Origin: Durusdinium trenchii
Taxonomy: Eukaryota > Sar > Dinophyceae > Suessiales > Symbiodiniaceae
DNA length: 64,000 bases
Direction: 5' to 3'
NCBI GenBank assembly: GCA_963970005.1
Contig: CAXAMN010001148.1
Span: forward strand, 62,001 to 126,000
Each line of letters opens with the position of its first letter. The first letter of the stretch is position 1. Below the pieces are notes generated by a model that saw only the letters and a program-made list of their open reading frames with translations, searched no databases and was not told the origin of the DNA. Position numbers and translations under genes: made by a program. Shown in pieces: positions 29,946-41,235 of the stretch.

Positions 29946-30206
29946 TCAAGCGTTTGGCCAACGATTTTGGATCACATCACAGATCACTCCTTCAACTGGA
30001 GTGGTCATGTCGTCACCCAGCTTCTGCGCGTTGATTTTGCCAAAGCCTCTGCCAGCTTCTGATTTTCTCCATTCGCTACTTTTCATGAATGCTTTGCTCA
30101 ACTCTTCTTTCATATTCGTGGTTATTTCACTTAGCCTTCTTCTCGCGCAAGTGTCTCTTAGCTGTCTCAAGGCAGGAAAATGGCAAAGCGCTGCAACCTG
30201 CGGCAA
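29946..30206 (-). CDS. Candidate exon, unassigned
   Basis: The frame from LRQLRDTCARRRLSEITTNM through KEELSKAFMKSSEWRKSEAG to DMTTPVEGVICDVIQ is charged and helical, like real protein. A further short frame at 30597-30523 (FGADDHYELDRSGQDLCACV) may belong to the same minus-strand gene. Boundaries and function unknown. Confidence 0.3.
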   Translation of the reverse strand: MPQVAALCHFPALRQLRDTCARRRLSEITTNMKEELSKAFMKSSEWRKSEAGRGFGKINAQKLGDDMTTPVEGVICDVIQNRWPNA

Positions 30207-31169
30207 ACCCCAAAAAACCCAAATCTGCGTTGAGGGACTCCGCCGCGTCTTGAAATCGGCGCGACCAAATCAGCGTTGTGACTCGGTCGAGAAACACCCT
30301 CATCTTCAGACCACTCCGACCCGCAGCTGCAAACGGACAAATCCGCGACCAGGAAGTGTGAAGTAAACGCGTTTACTCCGTTCGGTTCGCGTCCTTGCTC
30401 CTAGTATCTCCTTAGTAGTAAGGCCAGGAGCTACGTAATAGTAGCACGTTTACTTGAAGAAAAGAGAGTGGACAAAAGGCAAAAGAAGAAGCACACCTGA
30501 AAGGAAAAGAACATTCGTTTCTTCACAACGCACGCACACAGGTCCTGGCCGGAGCGGTCCAGCTCGTAGTGGTCGTCTGCCCCGAATCCAAAGGACTGAA
30601 CTAGATGGTTCAAGATGGTTCAAGACTCCACAATTCCAGGTCCTGTGGAACTCTTCAATGTCTCTTTTCAGGGTTTCTTGAGATTTGTAGGCCGTATTGG
30701 ATTCCAGGCTTCACTGAAGCCCCAAGCCACCTCTATGTAAACTCTCGACCGCCACACCACATGCGGCCTCCAACGGGCGGAACACGCTCCGATCCCCTCA
30801 GTCGGCAGAGGAGAAGCAGCGCTGCATCTCAGCCAGTGCACCGAAGAACGCGCGCTTCGCCTGCGAAGGAAAGGAGACTCCGACGTGATTTGGAGACGGA
30901 GAAGATCAAAGAGAGAAAAGCAGGTGTTTGGGTCCAAGCTCTCTTCTTTCTATCGCAACTGCTTGCCACTGCTAAACACCTCTCTGTTGCAGTCACTTGC
31001 CTTCTGTCGTCGTTTCTTTTCACCTGGGACAAGCAAAAGCTTCAGAATTCGACCACCCAAGAAGCAAATCAGCTGAGTGAAACGCAACATCAGTTGGTCA
31101 TACTCGGGTATCGAAGCAGGTCTTTGATCACGCACACGTTCGTTGGGGCAAAAGTGATGTAGTTGAGAG

Positions 31170-32740
31170 GCTAAGTTGTGCAGTCGCTACATGGAGCTAA
31201 AGACTATGCAGTTGGCAGCCTAAAGACTATGCTTAAAGCGATGTCGCTGACGTGGGCTGAGGGGTAGCTGTTGAAGAGTTGTTTGGGACGTGCCAAAAAG
31301 CCGTCGCTGAAAGGTCGGTACAGCGCCCGCCGAAGGGCCCACCAAAACAGACTCAAATGTGGTCAATGAGAAAATGAGAAAGACAGCGACACCCATTTTT
31401 CATGTAATATAGATGAACCAACCACACATCCTGGCAATTAGTTCATACAAGCCAAGAGGGCGTGTCTCATGTAAATTGTTTGACAACGCGTCTCCATTGG
31501 ATTCAATCAACGCCACAAACTCACACAGCATTTGACTTTATTCACTCGTAGGCTTCAGTGCGGCTCAGGCCTGGAGCACATAGGTGGCAGAACTGACAAT
31601 CTTTGCCACTGGAACATCCCTGCGCCAACGCAACAGCATGTAGGCGGCAAAAGAAATAATTAGGTCTTCCTGAAGCATCCTTTGTAGCACTTATTTCTGG
31701 CGAACCATGGTTTGGAGCACTTATTGGAAGTTTGAGCGTTAATTGAGGGTATGTACACTTTTCAGGACATATGAGCGCTTTTTGGTGATGTAAATTCTAA
31801 AGCCTACTGGTTCCTGACCAGTGTCCTTGTCAACCCTCGTGGGCCTTTGGGGGCCCTATGGACCGGGTGGAAATCCTATATGACCTCCTACTAGTAGTAT
31901 GTGCAAATGAAACCACAAAGGTTTGGTTCCAACCTTCTGGGCGTGCTTTACAACAATTTTTCCAAAAAGGGTGCCCGCAACTTGGGCGCAAATTCCCGCA
32001 ACCCGGGCGCAAATTTAAAAAGTGGCGGATTGTTATTTTACTTACTGTAAATATTTTATGTTGATACTGATGATCAAAGAAAGGGGTTGCTGGCTGCCGC
32101 TTCGTAGTGTGTGAGCGTGTGTTGTGTGTGCATGGGATGGGTGCCAGCATGTGGCAGGGGAATGGACTTGAAGACCACATAAGGTGGAATGAAGCTACAT
32201 CTGACTTTCCAGTGGTACGCTTTTTCAAGGCATGAACACTTTTTTGATGATGTGCAGTTTTTTTCTGTCACTTTTTTCTGCTACGACGGAGGGTTCAGGT
32301 TAGACTTGAACTACCCCTTATCAGAGAACCAAGACAGCCTTTTCTAGAGGTTTTCTGTCCTGAACGGGAAAAGCACCTTTCGATGAACCAAAAGCCAAAT
32401 ACAAACGAAAAGCAGGAAACAAAGACTGAATCTAAAAGCCTAAACAACGAAACAAGCAGGTTTAAACGACTATATAGAAGAAAGAGTCCTTGCAAAGAGA
32501 TGTGTCTTAAGGCAATGAACGGGATGGGTGATCTGTGATCGGTCTGTGCTGAACTCAACACAAAGTTACAACTCCGCTGCTTGCGCCTTTGTCGTCCAAA
32601 AAGCACAGGGCCTGGCGAAATCTGGCGAACACTTGATGCAACGGGCAGAGTGTGTTTCTCTGAAAAAAAACGCTGAAGGAGTGAACAACTCGACAGTGAA
32701 GCCATGTGTCATGAACCAATGAACGAGTTTGTATTGTGGC
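31170..32740. other. Unassigned stretch
   Basis: No gene I can support. Open frames on both strands are short and lack protein-like pattern. AT-rich parts at 31380-31800 and 32340-32700 may be intron. Confidence 0.3.
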
Positions 32741-32742
32741 TA

Positions 32743-32800
32743 TTAGCGATGGCCTCCAAGCTAAGAAGGGATGGCCTCCAACCCAATAGCGGCCTCCAAT
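32743..32800. repeat. GATGGCCTCCAA motif cluster, reverse orientation
   Basis: Three units in a row: TAGCGATGGCCTCCAAGC, GGGATGGCCTCCAACCC and TAGCGGCCTCCAATGG. Confidence 0.85.
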
Positions 32801-33214
32801 GGTCCAGTGCGTTTTTTTATCTCCAAGCTAAGAGCGATTTTGTATTTCTACTTTTAAAAAACTATATAAAACTATTTCCATCTTCTGCATGGTCCACCAG
32901 TCCCGCCAAGCCGTCTCCCGTCTATCGTTCCACCAGTCTCCCGTCTCCTGCATTGGCCAAGATGATGCCCACCAGATCCAGCGCTGGGGAGCTCAGTTGG
33001 CATCGGCTCCTCAAACGCCACGTTGAACCGCCAACCTTTCAGCACCTTTCCGGTAGAACCGCTCACCTGGGTCTTTCATCTTAGACCTTTAGACCTTTTC
33101 TTTGCATCCTTCTTTCTCTTGACCATATGCTTTCTTTTTTTTATTTCGTGGGCATTTTTTAAAACACCTTCTTCAGCACCTTCAGTATCCACAAACTTTT
33201 TTTCTTGGTAAGTC

Positions 33215-33381
33215 CCTGATGACAAGCTGGTTTCCAACCTCTGTCGCTCACCGCATGGATGATTCGCCGTCAGCATTTCGTTGGCGTCAACGTTCAACGA
33301 ACATCGGTGAAACTCAGCGAACCATCGTGCGGCACATTCGACATCCAACTCAGCTAAAACTGCCCCAAAAATCTTCTCCAC
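33215..33381 (-). CDS. Candidate exon, unassigned
   Basis: A protein-like frame: IFGAVLAELDVECAARWFAE, then FHRCSLNVDANEMLTANHPC, ending LETSLSS before a GT that could be a donor. A possible next exon at 33060-32950 (GKVLKGWRFNVAFEEPMPTE) follows on the same strand. Family not recognised. Confidence 0.35.
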
Positions 33382-33463
33382 ATCGATTCAGGAGATGTTA
33401 CTTTACTATCTTCATCACCCCTCATGGTTTTGGCCTGCAAGTATATTCTTCTTTACCTCATAA

Positions 33464-33562
33464 GGAAGCAAGGACGCTACTAGTAGCTCCTGGCCATACT
33501 ACTAGTAAGTAAGAAGCTACTAGGAACAAAGGGCATCGCTACGAACGAAGCGATCGGACGCT
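33464..33562. repeat. Dispersed motif cluster
   Basis: Contains GCTACTAGTAGCTCCTGGCC, TACTACTAGTAAGTAAG, AAGCTACTAGGAACAAAGGG and CATCGCTACGAACG in succession, nearly a full set of the family's words. Confidence 0.85.
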
Positions 33563-34205
33563 TTTAGACCTTTCTTTCTTCAGATCTTCTTTTCTCAAAC
33601 ATTTGCTCTCACAACGGGAATTGGTCGCCTTTTGGAGAGACAGGCCCGATGCCGAGGCGAAGGCATTCGCTGCAGCCACCTGGAGAGGTCTAAAGAAAAC
33701 AAACAAAAAGGTCCAAACGGACTAAGAACGGATCAAAATGTCTGAAACAAAGAAAAACACACATGAGCGACTCACATCATTTTTCAGGAGTTACCACAAA
33801 ATGCGCCTGTTCCTCGTGGCTGGCCGTGACAGCTTGGGCTGCGGCCACCGCGACAGCATGATGCACCTGGCAGTGGATGGCGACCCTGTCCGGATGAGCA
33901 TCCTTTTCTTTTCCTTCCTTTTTCTTTCGTGTAGAATTCTTTTCCTGTCTTCTTTTTGCTCGCCCTTCTTTCGAACAAGAACCTGTTGAGTAGCATGGTG
34001 CTGACAGCGCATCGGAAGTTAGTTGTGAACGGGCAGCTCCCGATTGCTGAATGTGTTACTCTTCCATGAGGCGGAACCAATTGGGCACAACTAGCACAAA
34101 AAAAAGGTTGAGAACAACCATTGAAGCAACCAATCAGATCACGGCACACCAACCAAGAGGAAATTAAATCAGATCTAATCAGAATCCACAGCTGAACAAA
34201 AATCC

Positions 34206-34352
34206 GGTGTCACAACATATTCAGTCCCCAGCTGTGACATCTTCGCCAACGGCAGGCACCTCTTGCGCATTCTGTGTGTCGGGCTCACCCAGGGCATCTT
34301 GGAGCCTCAAGACCTCTTGGGCGGTGTGTTGCAACCCGGAGGCGTCCGGTAG
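34206..34352 (+). CDS. Candidate exon of a plus-strand gene
   Basis: After a CAG acceptor the frame reads VPSCDIFANGRHLLRILCVG, then LTQGILEPQDLLGGVLQPGG, ending before a GTAGGT donor. A preceding exon could be 33801-33890 (RLFLVAGRDSLGCGHRDSMM). Pyrimidine-rich tracts on the plus strand between them fit introns in this direction. Function unknown. Confidence 0.35.
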   Translation, partial: GVTTYSVPSCDIFANGRHLLRILCVGLTQGILEPQDLLGGVLQPGGVR

Positions 34353-34413
34353 GTGGAAATGCGACACCACTTCGTGTCGCATTAAACCTCTTTGAAGCAA
34401 AACTGTAATAATC

Positions 34414-34475
34414 GAAGGCCATGGCTTCTAGGTTGGAGGCCATCGCTAGTATAGTAGGTTGGAGGCCATTACAAT
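34414..34475. repeat. GGTTGGAGGCCAT motif cluster
   Basis: Three units: TCGAAGGCCATGGCTTC, TAGGTTGGAGGCCATCGCTA, TAGGTTGGAGGCCATTACAA. Confidence 0.85.
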
Positions 34476-35088
34476 TAGATTATTGAACGCGCATCAAAAA
34501 AAGGTTCCTGCAAACCCGTTGACTGAACAGGTTCCCAGGAGCTTACATGAGAATAACAAGTAGTACACCTGGCACTGACAACAACCCAAATCTGACTTTT
34601 TCGCAACATCTTTCTTTTCCATTCTTTCTGTCCTTGGATGTTTTGTGGCCCTTCTTCCTTTCTTCCTTCCTTTCTGACACTTTTTCCTTGAGGCCTTTGT
34701 CGTTGTTTTCCCTTTAGGTTTTCAGTTTCTCCCTTTTCTTTTCCTTTGGGCCTTGGGCCATTCTCCTTCGTCTTTCCCCCTCAGTCTTTCTTTGATGTCT
34801 CTTCCTTTCGTTTAGCTCTGGACTCTGTAGGGGCGCTCTTGTTGAGCCGCGCATTTTCGGATTTGGGACGCCTGTTCCAAGGTCTCAGACTGTGACTTCG
34901 TGCAATTCGCAGCACAATTCTTGCACGTCTGAGATGTCTCTGTGGACGAGAGTTGAGGGGATGTCTTCCATGAAAACCATTTTTTCCAGTTTCAAACTTC
35001 ATGGCATTGTGCATTTTGGAAAGCAGATTTCGGTTCTGGCGCGGTAGTCTGTCAACATTGAAAGCCACATTTTGTGGCAGGTGGCAGG

Positions 35089-35172
35089 ACCTACTAGGAG
35101 CAAGAAGCTAGTAGGTTGAAGACCATAGCTACTGGGGTGGAGGCCATCGCTAGTAGGGTGAAAGCTACTATT
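35089..35172. repeat. GGTTGGAGGCCAT motif cluster
   Basis: Units AGCAAGAAGCTAGTAGG, GGTTGAAGACCATAGCTAC, GGGTGGAGGCCATCGCTAGT and GGGTGAAAGCTACTA follow one another. Confidence 0.85.
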
Positions 35173-35534
35173 GAGGGGCCACTTTTGTGATCCGTGCATT
35201 GCTTTGTGTCCTCGAAGTGCAGACGTGGGCGCATGTTTCCGCGTATGTGAGTGCTCTATGTGTGTTCCTGTAGGCTTTCATGTGTGCACTCACGTTCATC
35301 TATGTCCAACATCTATGTGCACTCACGTTCTTAGTGGGCTTCGAAACATCTATGTCCAACTCAAAAATCGATTGCCAAGTGCGGTATGCACACCAAAACG
35401 CGCGCACAAAACACACAAAACACATTGGTGGGTTTCATGCCGGAAGAATGTCACTTCTCCAACTATCTGTGCTTCCACTACTAGCAATAAGAAGCTACTA
35501 TTAGCTCCTGGCAGTCGGCTGTCTTTCACTCTTG

Positions 35535-35755
35535 CACTTTCAAAGTTGTCTCCCACGGCCAGCCTGTGGTGGGGCCTGCGCTGCATGGGCTGGTGCCTGA
35601 GGTGTTACGCGAGGCGGCACCAGCGGCGCCGGCGCACTGGGCGGTGCCGGCACTGAGGGAGGCCGAGCGCAGCTCAAAGCACCAAAGGGCGTGTAACCTG
35701 CACGGAGCACAACATGGAAACCTGAGACAATCAACATCCAGAACGATAGAACAAC
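35535..35755 (+). CDS. Candidate exon of a plus-strand gene
   Basis: The frame FKVVSHGQPVVGPALHGLVP, then EVLREAAPAAPAHWAVPALR and EAERSSKHQRACNLHG, is helical and plausible. It may belong with the candidate exons at 34206 and 36588. Family unknown; the minus strand is also open here, so strand is uncertain. Confidence 0.28.
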
Positions 35756-36499
35756 TGCTGACCTTGGTCAAAGATCATCGCATTTGATGGACACCACTTG
35801 TCCGTCGTCTCAGCGAATTTGAGGAAAACATTGCTTGTCATCTGCTTTCCCATTCACTTCAAACACCTTAACTTCGCGATGGTGCCTTGGACGGGGAAAT
35901 ACTGGCTGGAAGAGGAGGCACTTGTAGAGTGCGGATCTGGAACCTGCGAATGAGGCGAATCGTGGCTACAGCATAGCGTCAGCCGATGCTTACCGTATCT
36001 GGCTTCGGTTTCTTAAGCAGTTGGTGTGAACCAACCTGGGTCAGGAATGCTTTCAGCACTTGGTATCACTTCTTTCGAATGCCAATTGCCATGACCCAGG
36101 GCCTTTTTGGACTGGACTGGAAAGGAGTCATGCTCCACCCGGAACCAGGCGGCGCTTCGGATCCCTTGCGATCGATCCTTCTTCAACGTATCGATCTAAC
36201 ACGAAGGAGTTTGCAAAAAGATAGATAAAATATATAGAAGATATTGGAGTTTAAAGTGTTTTCTTCAAGGTAAAACTGTAAAACGAAGAGACACAAAAGG
36301 ATTCATGCTAGGACTCAGGGTATCCACATTTTGGAGGGCTCTGACATCATGTCCTCGTGCCTCAGAGGACGCGGCGCTAAGCAAACCGCTGAGTGACATC
36401 ATCTGAAACCTCGCAGCGGTCGTGGGCTGTCGTGGGCTGTCGATGCGAAACCCAATCTTCAACCGTGATGGTTTCGCCCTAACAGCGATTGCCCTGACC

Positions 36500-36572
36500 G
36501 CTCCGTTCGTAGCGATGCCCTTTGCTCCTAGCTCCTAGTAGCGATGCCCTTCTGCTCCGTTTGTAGCGATTG
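36500..36572. repeat. GTAGCGATGCCC motif cluster
   Basis: Three units of TTCGTAGCGATGCCCTTTGC type, the reverse complement of the ACAAAGGGCATCGCTACGAA word seen elsewhere. Confidence 0.85.
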
Positions 36573-36587
36573 CCTTACTTCTGCTCA

Positions 36588-36963
36588 CAACAGGTTGGTT
36601 CGAAAGATGTTGGTCCGCTTTTCCAAGTCACGGCTGAGCTGGCTCCATCTCCGGCGTGTGTGGCAGGTTGCGGATCGAACCCGTGTCCACTGTGCTGCAG
36701 TCAGACTCCTGTGCCAAGCGAGTGCACTGAAGTACAGCTGCTTGGGAGTCACCAGTGGAAGCGTACCCCATCAGCTTGAAAGTAAAACCAAGTTTTCTTG
36801 GTGCGAAAAAACAGCTGCAATCTTTTCGGAGAATTGTAGGTCGCCAGATGCAACACCCCGAATGGTGCCCTTCAGATCTCCTCAGCTTCCTGGCTATGCT
36901 GCTCAGATGCCTGGCAAGTGGACAGCTTTGAAGCAGGGAATGCTGGTTGTCCCCATCCACTAG
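36588..36963 (+). CDS. Candidate last exons of a plus-strand gene
   Basis: After an ACAACAG acceptor the frame reads RKMLVRFSKSRLSWLHLRRV and VADRTRVHCAAVRLLCQASA. A later segment gives LPGYAAQMPGKWTALKQGML and a stop at 36961-36963. An alternative frame (DVGPLFQVTAELAPSPACVA) is open over the first half, so splicing is unresolved. Motif words begin right after the stop. Function unknown. Confidence 0.35.
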
Positions 36964-37007
36964 TAGCTTCTTGTTCCTAGTAATGCAAGGAGCTACTAGT
37001 AGCTAAA
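36957..37007. repeat. Dispersed motif cluster
   Basis: CACTAGTAGCTTCTTGTTCC, then TAGTAATGCAAGGAGCTACT and AGTAGCT; abuts the stop codon of the candidate gene. Confidence 0.8.
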
Positions 37008-37009
37008 TG

Positions 37010-38075
37010 ACAGTCTGGGGCCCTTTTCCGACCTTTCTCTCTGTTTCATTGTTGGAAGCGTGTAAGCAGCAAACCAGTGCATTCAAATCTTGCCCCATGA
37101 GTTAGAACCCTTAAACCCATCTAAACCCTATAACCCGTGCTTTCAGTTTACAGCCTTAAGGATCTCAAGGATTGATCAATGCCCACCCGAGTGTCCTTCA
37201 CCCTCGTGGCTTGTGCATCCATCGTTATGACGAACGGATATTGTGAAACACCGTGAGGGTACAAGAGAAGTACCGCCTACACCCTGGCCAAACAAGGAGC
37301 CCAAGGGTATGAGGCCAGGTATAAACGGTATAGGTATATAAGTCACATAAGAAAGGAAAGGACATGAATAGAAAGTAAAACCCAAAGGTTTACAGCAAAA
37401 ACACATACTACGCACAAAGGACGCTACTAGGAGCAAAGGGCATCGCTACTAGTAACAAGGGCCTTACTACTAGGAACAAGAAGCTAATAGAAACAAGAAT
37501 TAGACTTTAATTAGAAGCAAAGTAGGATCCTACTAGTAAAACCAACTAGTAAAACCAACTAGTAATTTAATTAGACTTTAATTAGACTATTAAACCAACT
37601 AGTAAAACCAACTTCCCGGGGTCTCACGCCATGAGACGACTTCTCTGAGGATCGATGCCGGATTGACGTGGAGCGGGCAATGCACTTGAGTCGGTTCAAA
37701 CGGTCAAAGGCAAACGCTTAGACCTCATTCAAAGGCCTTAGCCTCGCAAAACCACCACTTGTTCTGGTAGTACCGTAGTTACTTGGCTGGTAAGCCAGGA
37801 AAAGAACCATGAAAGGGAGAGTGGAGAGAGAATCCACGCAATCGTTAACAGGTGAGGGCATATCTTGATTCTAGTCGACAACTTCTCGACATCCGGTCAG
37901 CCACCTGAGGATCCTTAGTCGTCTTCCTAGCTGATCCTTTTTTTCAGTCTATCATTCTTTTTTCTTCAGCCCGCCCTTACTTGATTCAGTAGGCACCTAG
38001 TCAATTAAGGGCTAAACAAACTAACTAGCTAACTAGGTATCCTGCTACTAGCGAACGGACGCAAGGAAGCTCCTT
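37010..38075. other. Noncoding stretch with repeats
   Basis: No supported gene. The motif cluster at 37419-37616 lies inside it. Short frames show no family pattern. Confidence 0.35.
37419..37616. repeat. Longest motif cluster, with local tandem copies
   Basis: The full series GACGCTACTAGGAGCAAAGG, CATCGCTACTAGTAACAAGG, GCCTTACTACTAGGAACAAG is followed by four AACTAGTAAAACC/AACTAGTAATT units and two TTAATTAGACTTTAATTAGA units. The cluster looks like ongoing local duplication of short words. Confidence 0.88.
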
Positions 38076-39119
38076 ATGCCTGAGGGGAGGAGCTTCCTGG
38101 AAGAGGCGCTCGCACTATTCAATCGGTTCCTATTCATTCACTCAGACTCATTCATTCATTTCTTGTTAAACAGGTTCTTCTTTCTCTTTGTCTCTTCTTT
38201 CTCTCTTGCCTGTGGTGCCGCCGTTGACTTCTCGTGGGTGTCATGCGCGCTCCTGATGCACATCTCGGCCCGAAGCAACTTCCCAAAGAAGCGAAGGTGG
38301 ATCAAAAGTCCTGGTTACCGGGTGCTTCCTCTACCAAACGGCAGGTTGGTTTTGTGCCCTTTTTCAAGGGGTTGTGGTGAGGGTAGCTAAGGAGCATCCT
38401 ACCATCCTGTGAGGCATGCAGGTAGTTACTGCGTGGAAACATCAGGGTGCTGCTGGCACATTTCATCGGAAAGACCCCTTATTACATAACTATATCACCC
38501 CCTCACCCCCTCCTCCCCCCAACTCATCATTCGTGTCACGAACTCTGTGTGTCTGCATATGCACCACCCAGCACCAAGATCCGTCGTCAACCCGACCGCC
38601 CGTTGCGAGATCGCGCTCGGTTTTCGTTTCCCAAGTTCCCGGACTCTGACACCGCTTTGGGAGGTAGATGCGGAACGCCCTGGCAACTGGTGACGGTCAA
38701 GCCCGACATGTGACGATATATACCCCAAGGGCACTGGTAAAGATTGCTTGGGTGGGTGTTACTTGGTGGGCAGCCATGTGCGCTGGGCCCTGTTTCAGGG
38801 CCGACGCAGACCAGCATGTCGTATTGTGCAATGAGGGTCAGACCGAAACAAAATGAGGGTCGACCAAGCTCAGAAGTTCCTTGGTTTGGAGGTGAAACTT
38901 GGAAGTTCTCCGCACCCTCGGCCCCCCAAGGAAGAAGGAACAAGAAGGAGTAATGGTCGAGATCTCAAGGACGGAAGAGAAAAGGCCAGAAAACCACCTC
39001 CCCCAAGTGTCTCTCACTTCCATGCCTCAATTCCGCTACCAGGCTCTGAAACTCGACTGACTGGGCAGGAGAATGCCTGGCTTCAGAACGCGACTGTTGG
39101 GCGGTTTCAGGCGTTCATT

Positions 39120-39335
39120 CTATGTTAGGTGGCGCCCAAAACCTATGACATGACGTTTGGGGCCAAGGCCCTTATGCAGGACACAGCCTGGAGTGCTTGA
39201 GGGTTCCCCGCGTGTGCCCGCCTGCCGCTCATGAAGGAAGCCTTCCAGTGAATCCAGGTGCTCTACAGGATGATCGATGAAGGTATTTCGCACCAGCAAC
39301 GGGCCAGGATAGAGATACCTCGACAGCGTTTTCAT
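39120..39335 (-). CDS. Candidate exon, unassigned
   Basis: A clear protein-like frame: KTLSRYLYPGPLLVRNTFID, then HPVEHLDSLEGFLHERQAGT, then TPGCVLHKGLGP. It may be a first exon with its ATG at 39333. A further frame upstream on the same strand (39623-39430: ADGIHKLSPMAALVRGPRFF) could belong to a neighbouring exon. Family not recognised. Confidence 0.4.
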   Translation of the reverse strand: MKTLSRYLYPGPLLVRNTFIDHPVEHLDSLEGFLHERQAGTRGEPSSTPGCVLHKGLGPKRHVIGFGRHLT

Positions 39336-40664
39336 GTGGAGGAAGATAGACGTTTATTATCTTTTATTCCTTTGCTTCCTTCATTCTTGCTCTGCAACCG
39401 TTTGTTTCCTTTCGCTTCTTTGACCCTCTTTGGCGACGGTCCACCACGTGTCCAGGGCCGACACCAAATGGACGTGAAAGAACCTCGGGCCCCGAACGAG
39501 GGCTGCCATGGGGCTGAGCTTGTGGATGCCATCAGCCTGGCGACACACGGGTTTGGTCAAAACATGCGAGTATCCATTTCGTTCCATCTTGGTAAAACAT
39601 TTGCAACCTTTCACTGTGTCCACCTGGTGAGTGAAGCAAGTTTACATGCATTTTGAACATCGCGAATGCCGGTTCTCAGAATCTTGGAAGCTCCGAAGAG
39701 CGCGGAGTCGTGACCAAGACATAACAAATGGTTTTTGGGGAACTCCCGATTGAGATGGCATCCGACGTCCACCTCGATGACTATCTAAGGTCGCGCATGT
39801 AAAACTTTGTGAAAACACATGGGCATGCAGTGCAGCACAAGTCCCATGCCTCGCTTGTACCGCTTGACGCCGTCTCCCCCCGTGTCGGCGCTGTGGCACA
39901 CAAGCCGTCTAATCTCGAGCCAAGTTCGGCAAATCACCAAACCGAATCCTTCCCGCCCTCTGAGGAAAGTACGCCATAGTAAACCTAGCATTCTGCACAT
40001 CATAACAGTGCTCAGAACTTGTTAAGTCTCAGTTGCTGTTTCCGAGCATGATGCAATCTATTCAAGACACATCTCATCTCAGCTTGGATGACCTTCCACC
40101 ACCTGCGCCCCCTCCCCAAGGCTCTGTTTTGATTCCGCGGAAAGAAGAAGGACATCCACCTGCGCGAGGGAAAGCATGCAAAAAATGCAAAGAATTCTGT
40201 GCAACGGCCGATTCATCAAAACCGTTTGATTCCAAGAACTGAGTAGCCGATGCCGATTCAATGTGTTTTGCGTTTGAAGGAATGACTGCATCAAAGACCT
40301 GAAGGGATAAACAACGATTCCCAAGATGAGGACCTTGGGAGCCCTGCTAAGATGACCGAGAGAAACGCTCTCGTCCAAGAAGCTCGTTTCTCCCATTGGT
40401 TGAAGATATCTCCAAACACGGATCTAGAAGAAAGGAATGACATATTAGAGACGTTCTCGTTTGAAAAACCGATCTTCGCACTATGAAATGCGTCCTTCAC
40501 TCATCTTCTCCCACTAGCACTGGGGTAGCAAGTGCTTGCGCAGCGCCACCTGCGTCCGTCGCTGGGCGCCGACTTGGGTCGCCCACCGAGGTCCTGACAC
40601 AAAGAGCTTAGGGCGGAAGAGTGAGACAGGAACAAACATGTCTTCCGTCTGAAAAGTGAGCCGC

Positions 40665-40732
40665 TACGAACGGAGCAAAGGGCATCGCTACTGCTAGGGG
40701 CTCCTGGCCTTACTACTGGGAGCAAAGCTCTT
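40665..40732. repeat. Dispersed motif cluster
   Basis: GCTACGAACGGAGCAAAGGG, CATCGCTACTGCTAGGGGCT, CCTGGCCTTACTACTGGGAG. It lies between two minus-strand coding-like segments (40990-40744 and 40660-40500). Confidence 0.85.
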
Positions 40733-40743
40733 TTGAGGTTTGA

Positions 40744-40990
40744 TCGAAAAGAAGTGCCTCGAAAGGTCACATGTCTTCACGATGAAGCTGGTCGGACCCT
40801 TCGCATCCTCGGACACCGCCTCAAAGGCGACGGCGCTGTACATCGAAACCACCGCGGTTTCCGATCTCAAATCCGAACGGCCATGAAAAAGAAAAACCTC
40901 TGATGTTATCTCATCTTCACATTTTGATGTTGCATCACCACACGATCTGACTTCTTCGAGGGCTTGATTTCCAAGACTGCTTGATGCATC
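40744..40990 (-). CDS. Candidate exon, unassigned
   Basis: The frame SSLGNQALEEVRSCGDATSK, CEDEITSEVFLFHGRSDLRS, ETAVVSMYSAVAFEAVSEDA, then FIVKTCDLSRHFFSI reads like ordered protein. The next coding-like segment, GGRPKSAPSDGRRWRC to a stop at 40501, lies beyond a motif cluster that may be intron. It might be the 3' end of a minus-strand gene. Function unknown. Confidence 0.4.
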
Positions 40991-41235
40991 AAAACACCTA
41001 AGGCTAGTGAAGCTCAAGATTGGCAACAAGGTAGAGTACAAGATAGTACAAGGCAGTCTTTCTCCCTCTAGGCCTTCAGGGAAGTTCATCTGTACACAAC
41101 TGTACAAGCAGCTTCCAAAGCACTTGATAGCTTCTGAAGCACTTGCTGTGACCTACGGTGCAGCACCTAAGCACCTGCACGTGCCTGGTCTGCCATAAAT
41201 GCCCTAGGCCCTATAATGCCCTTCTTGCTTCTTGC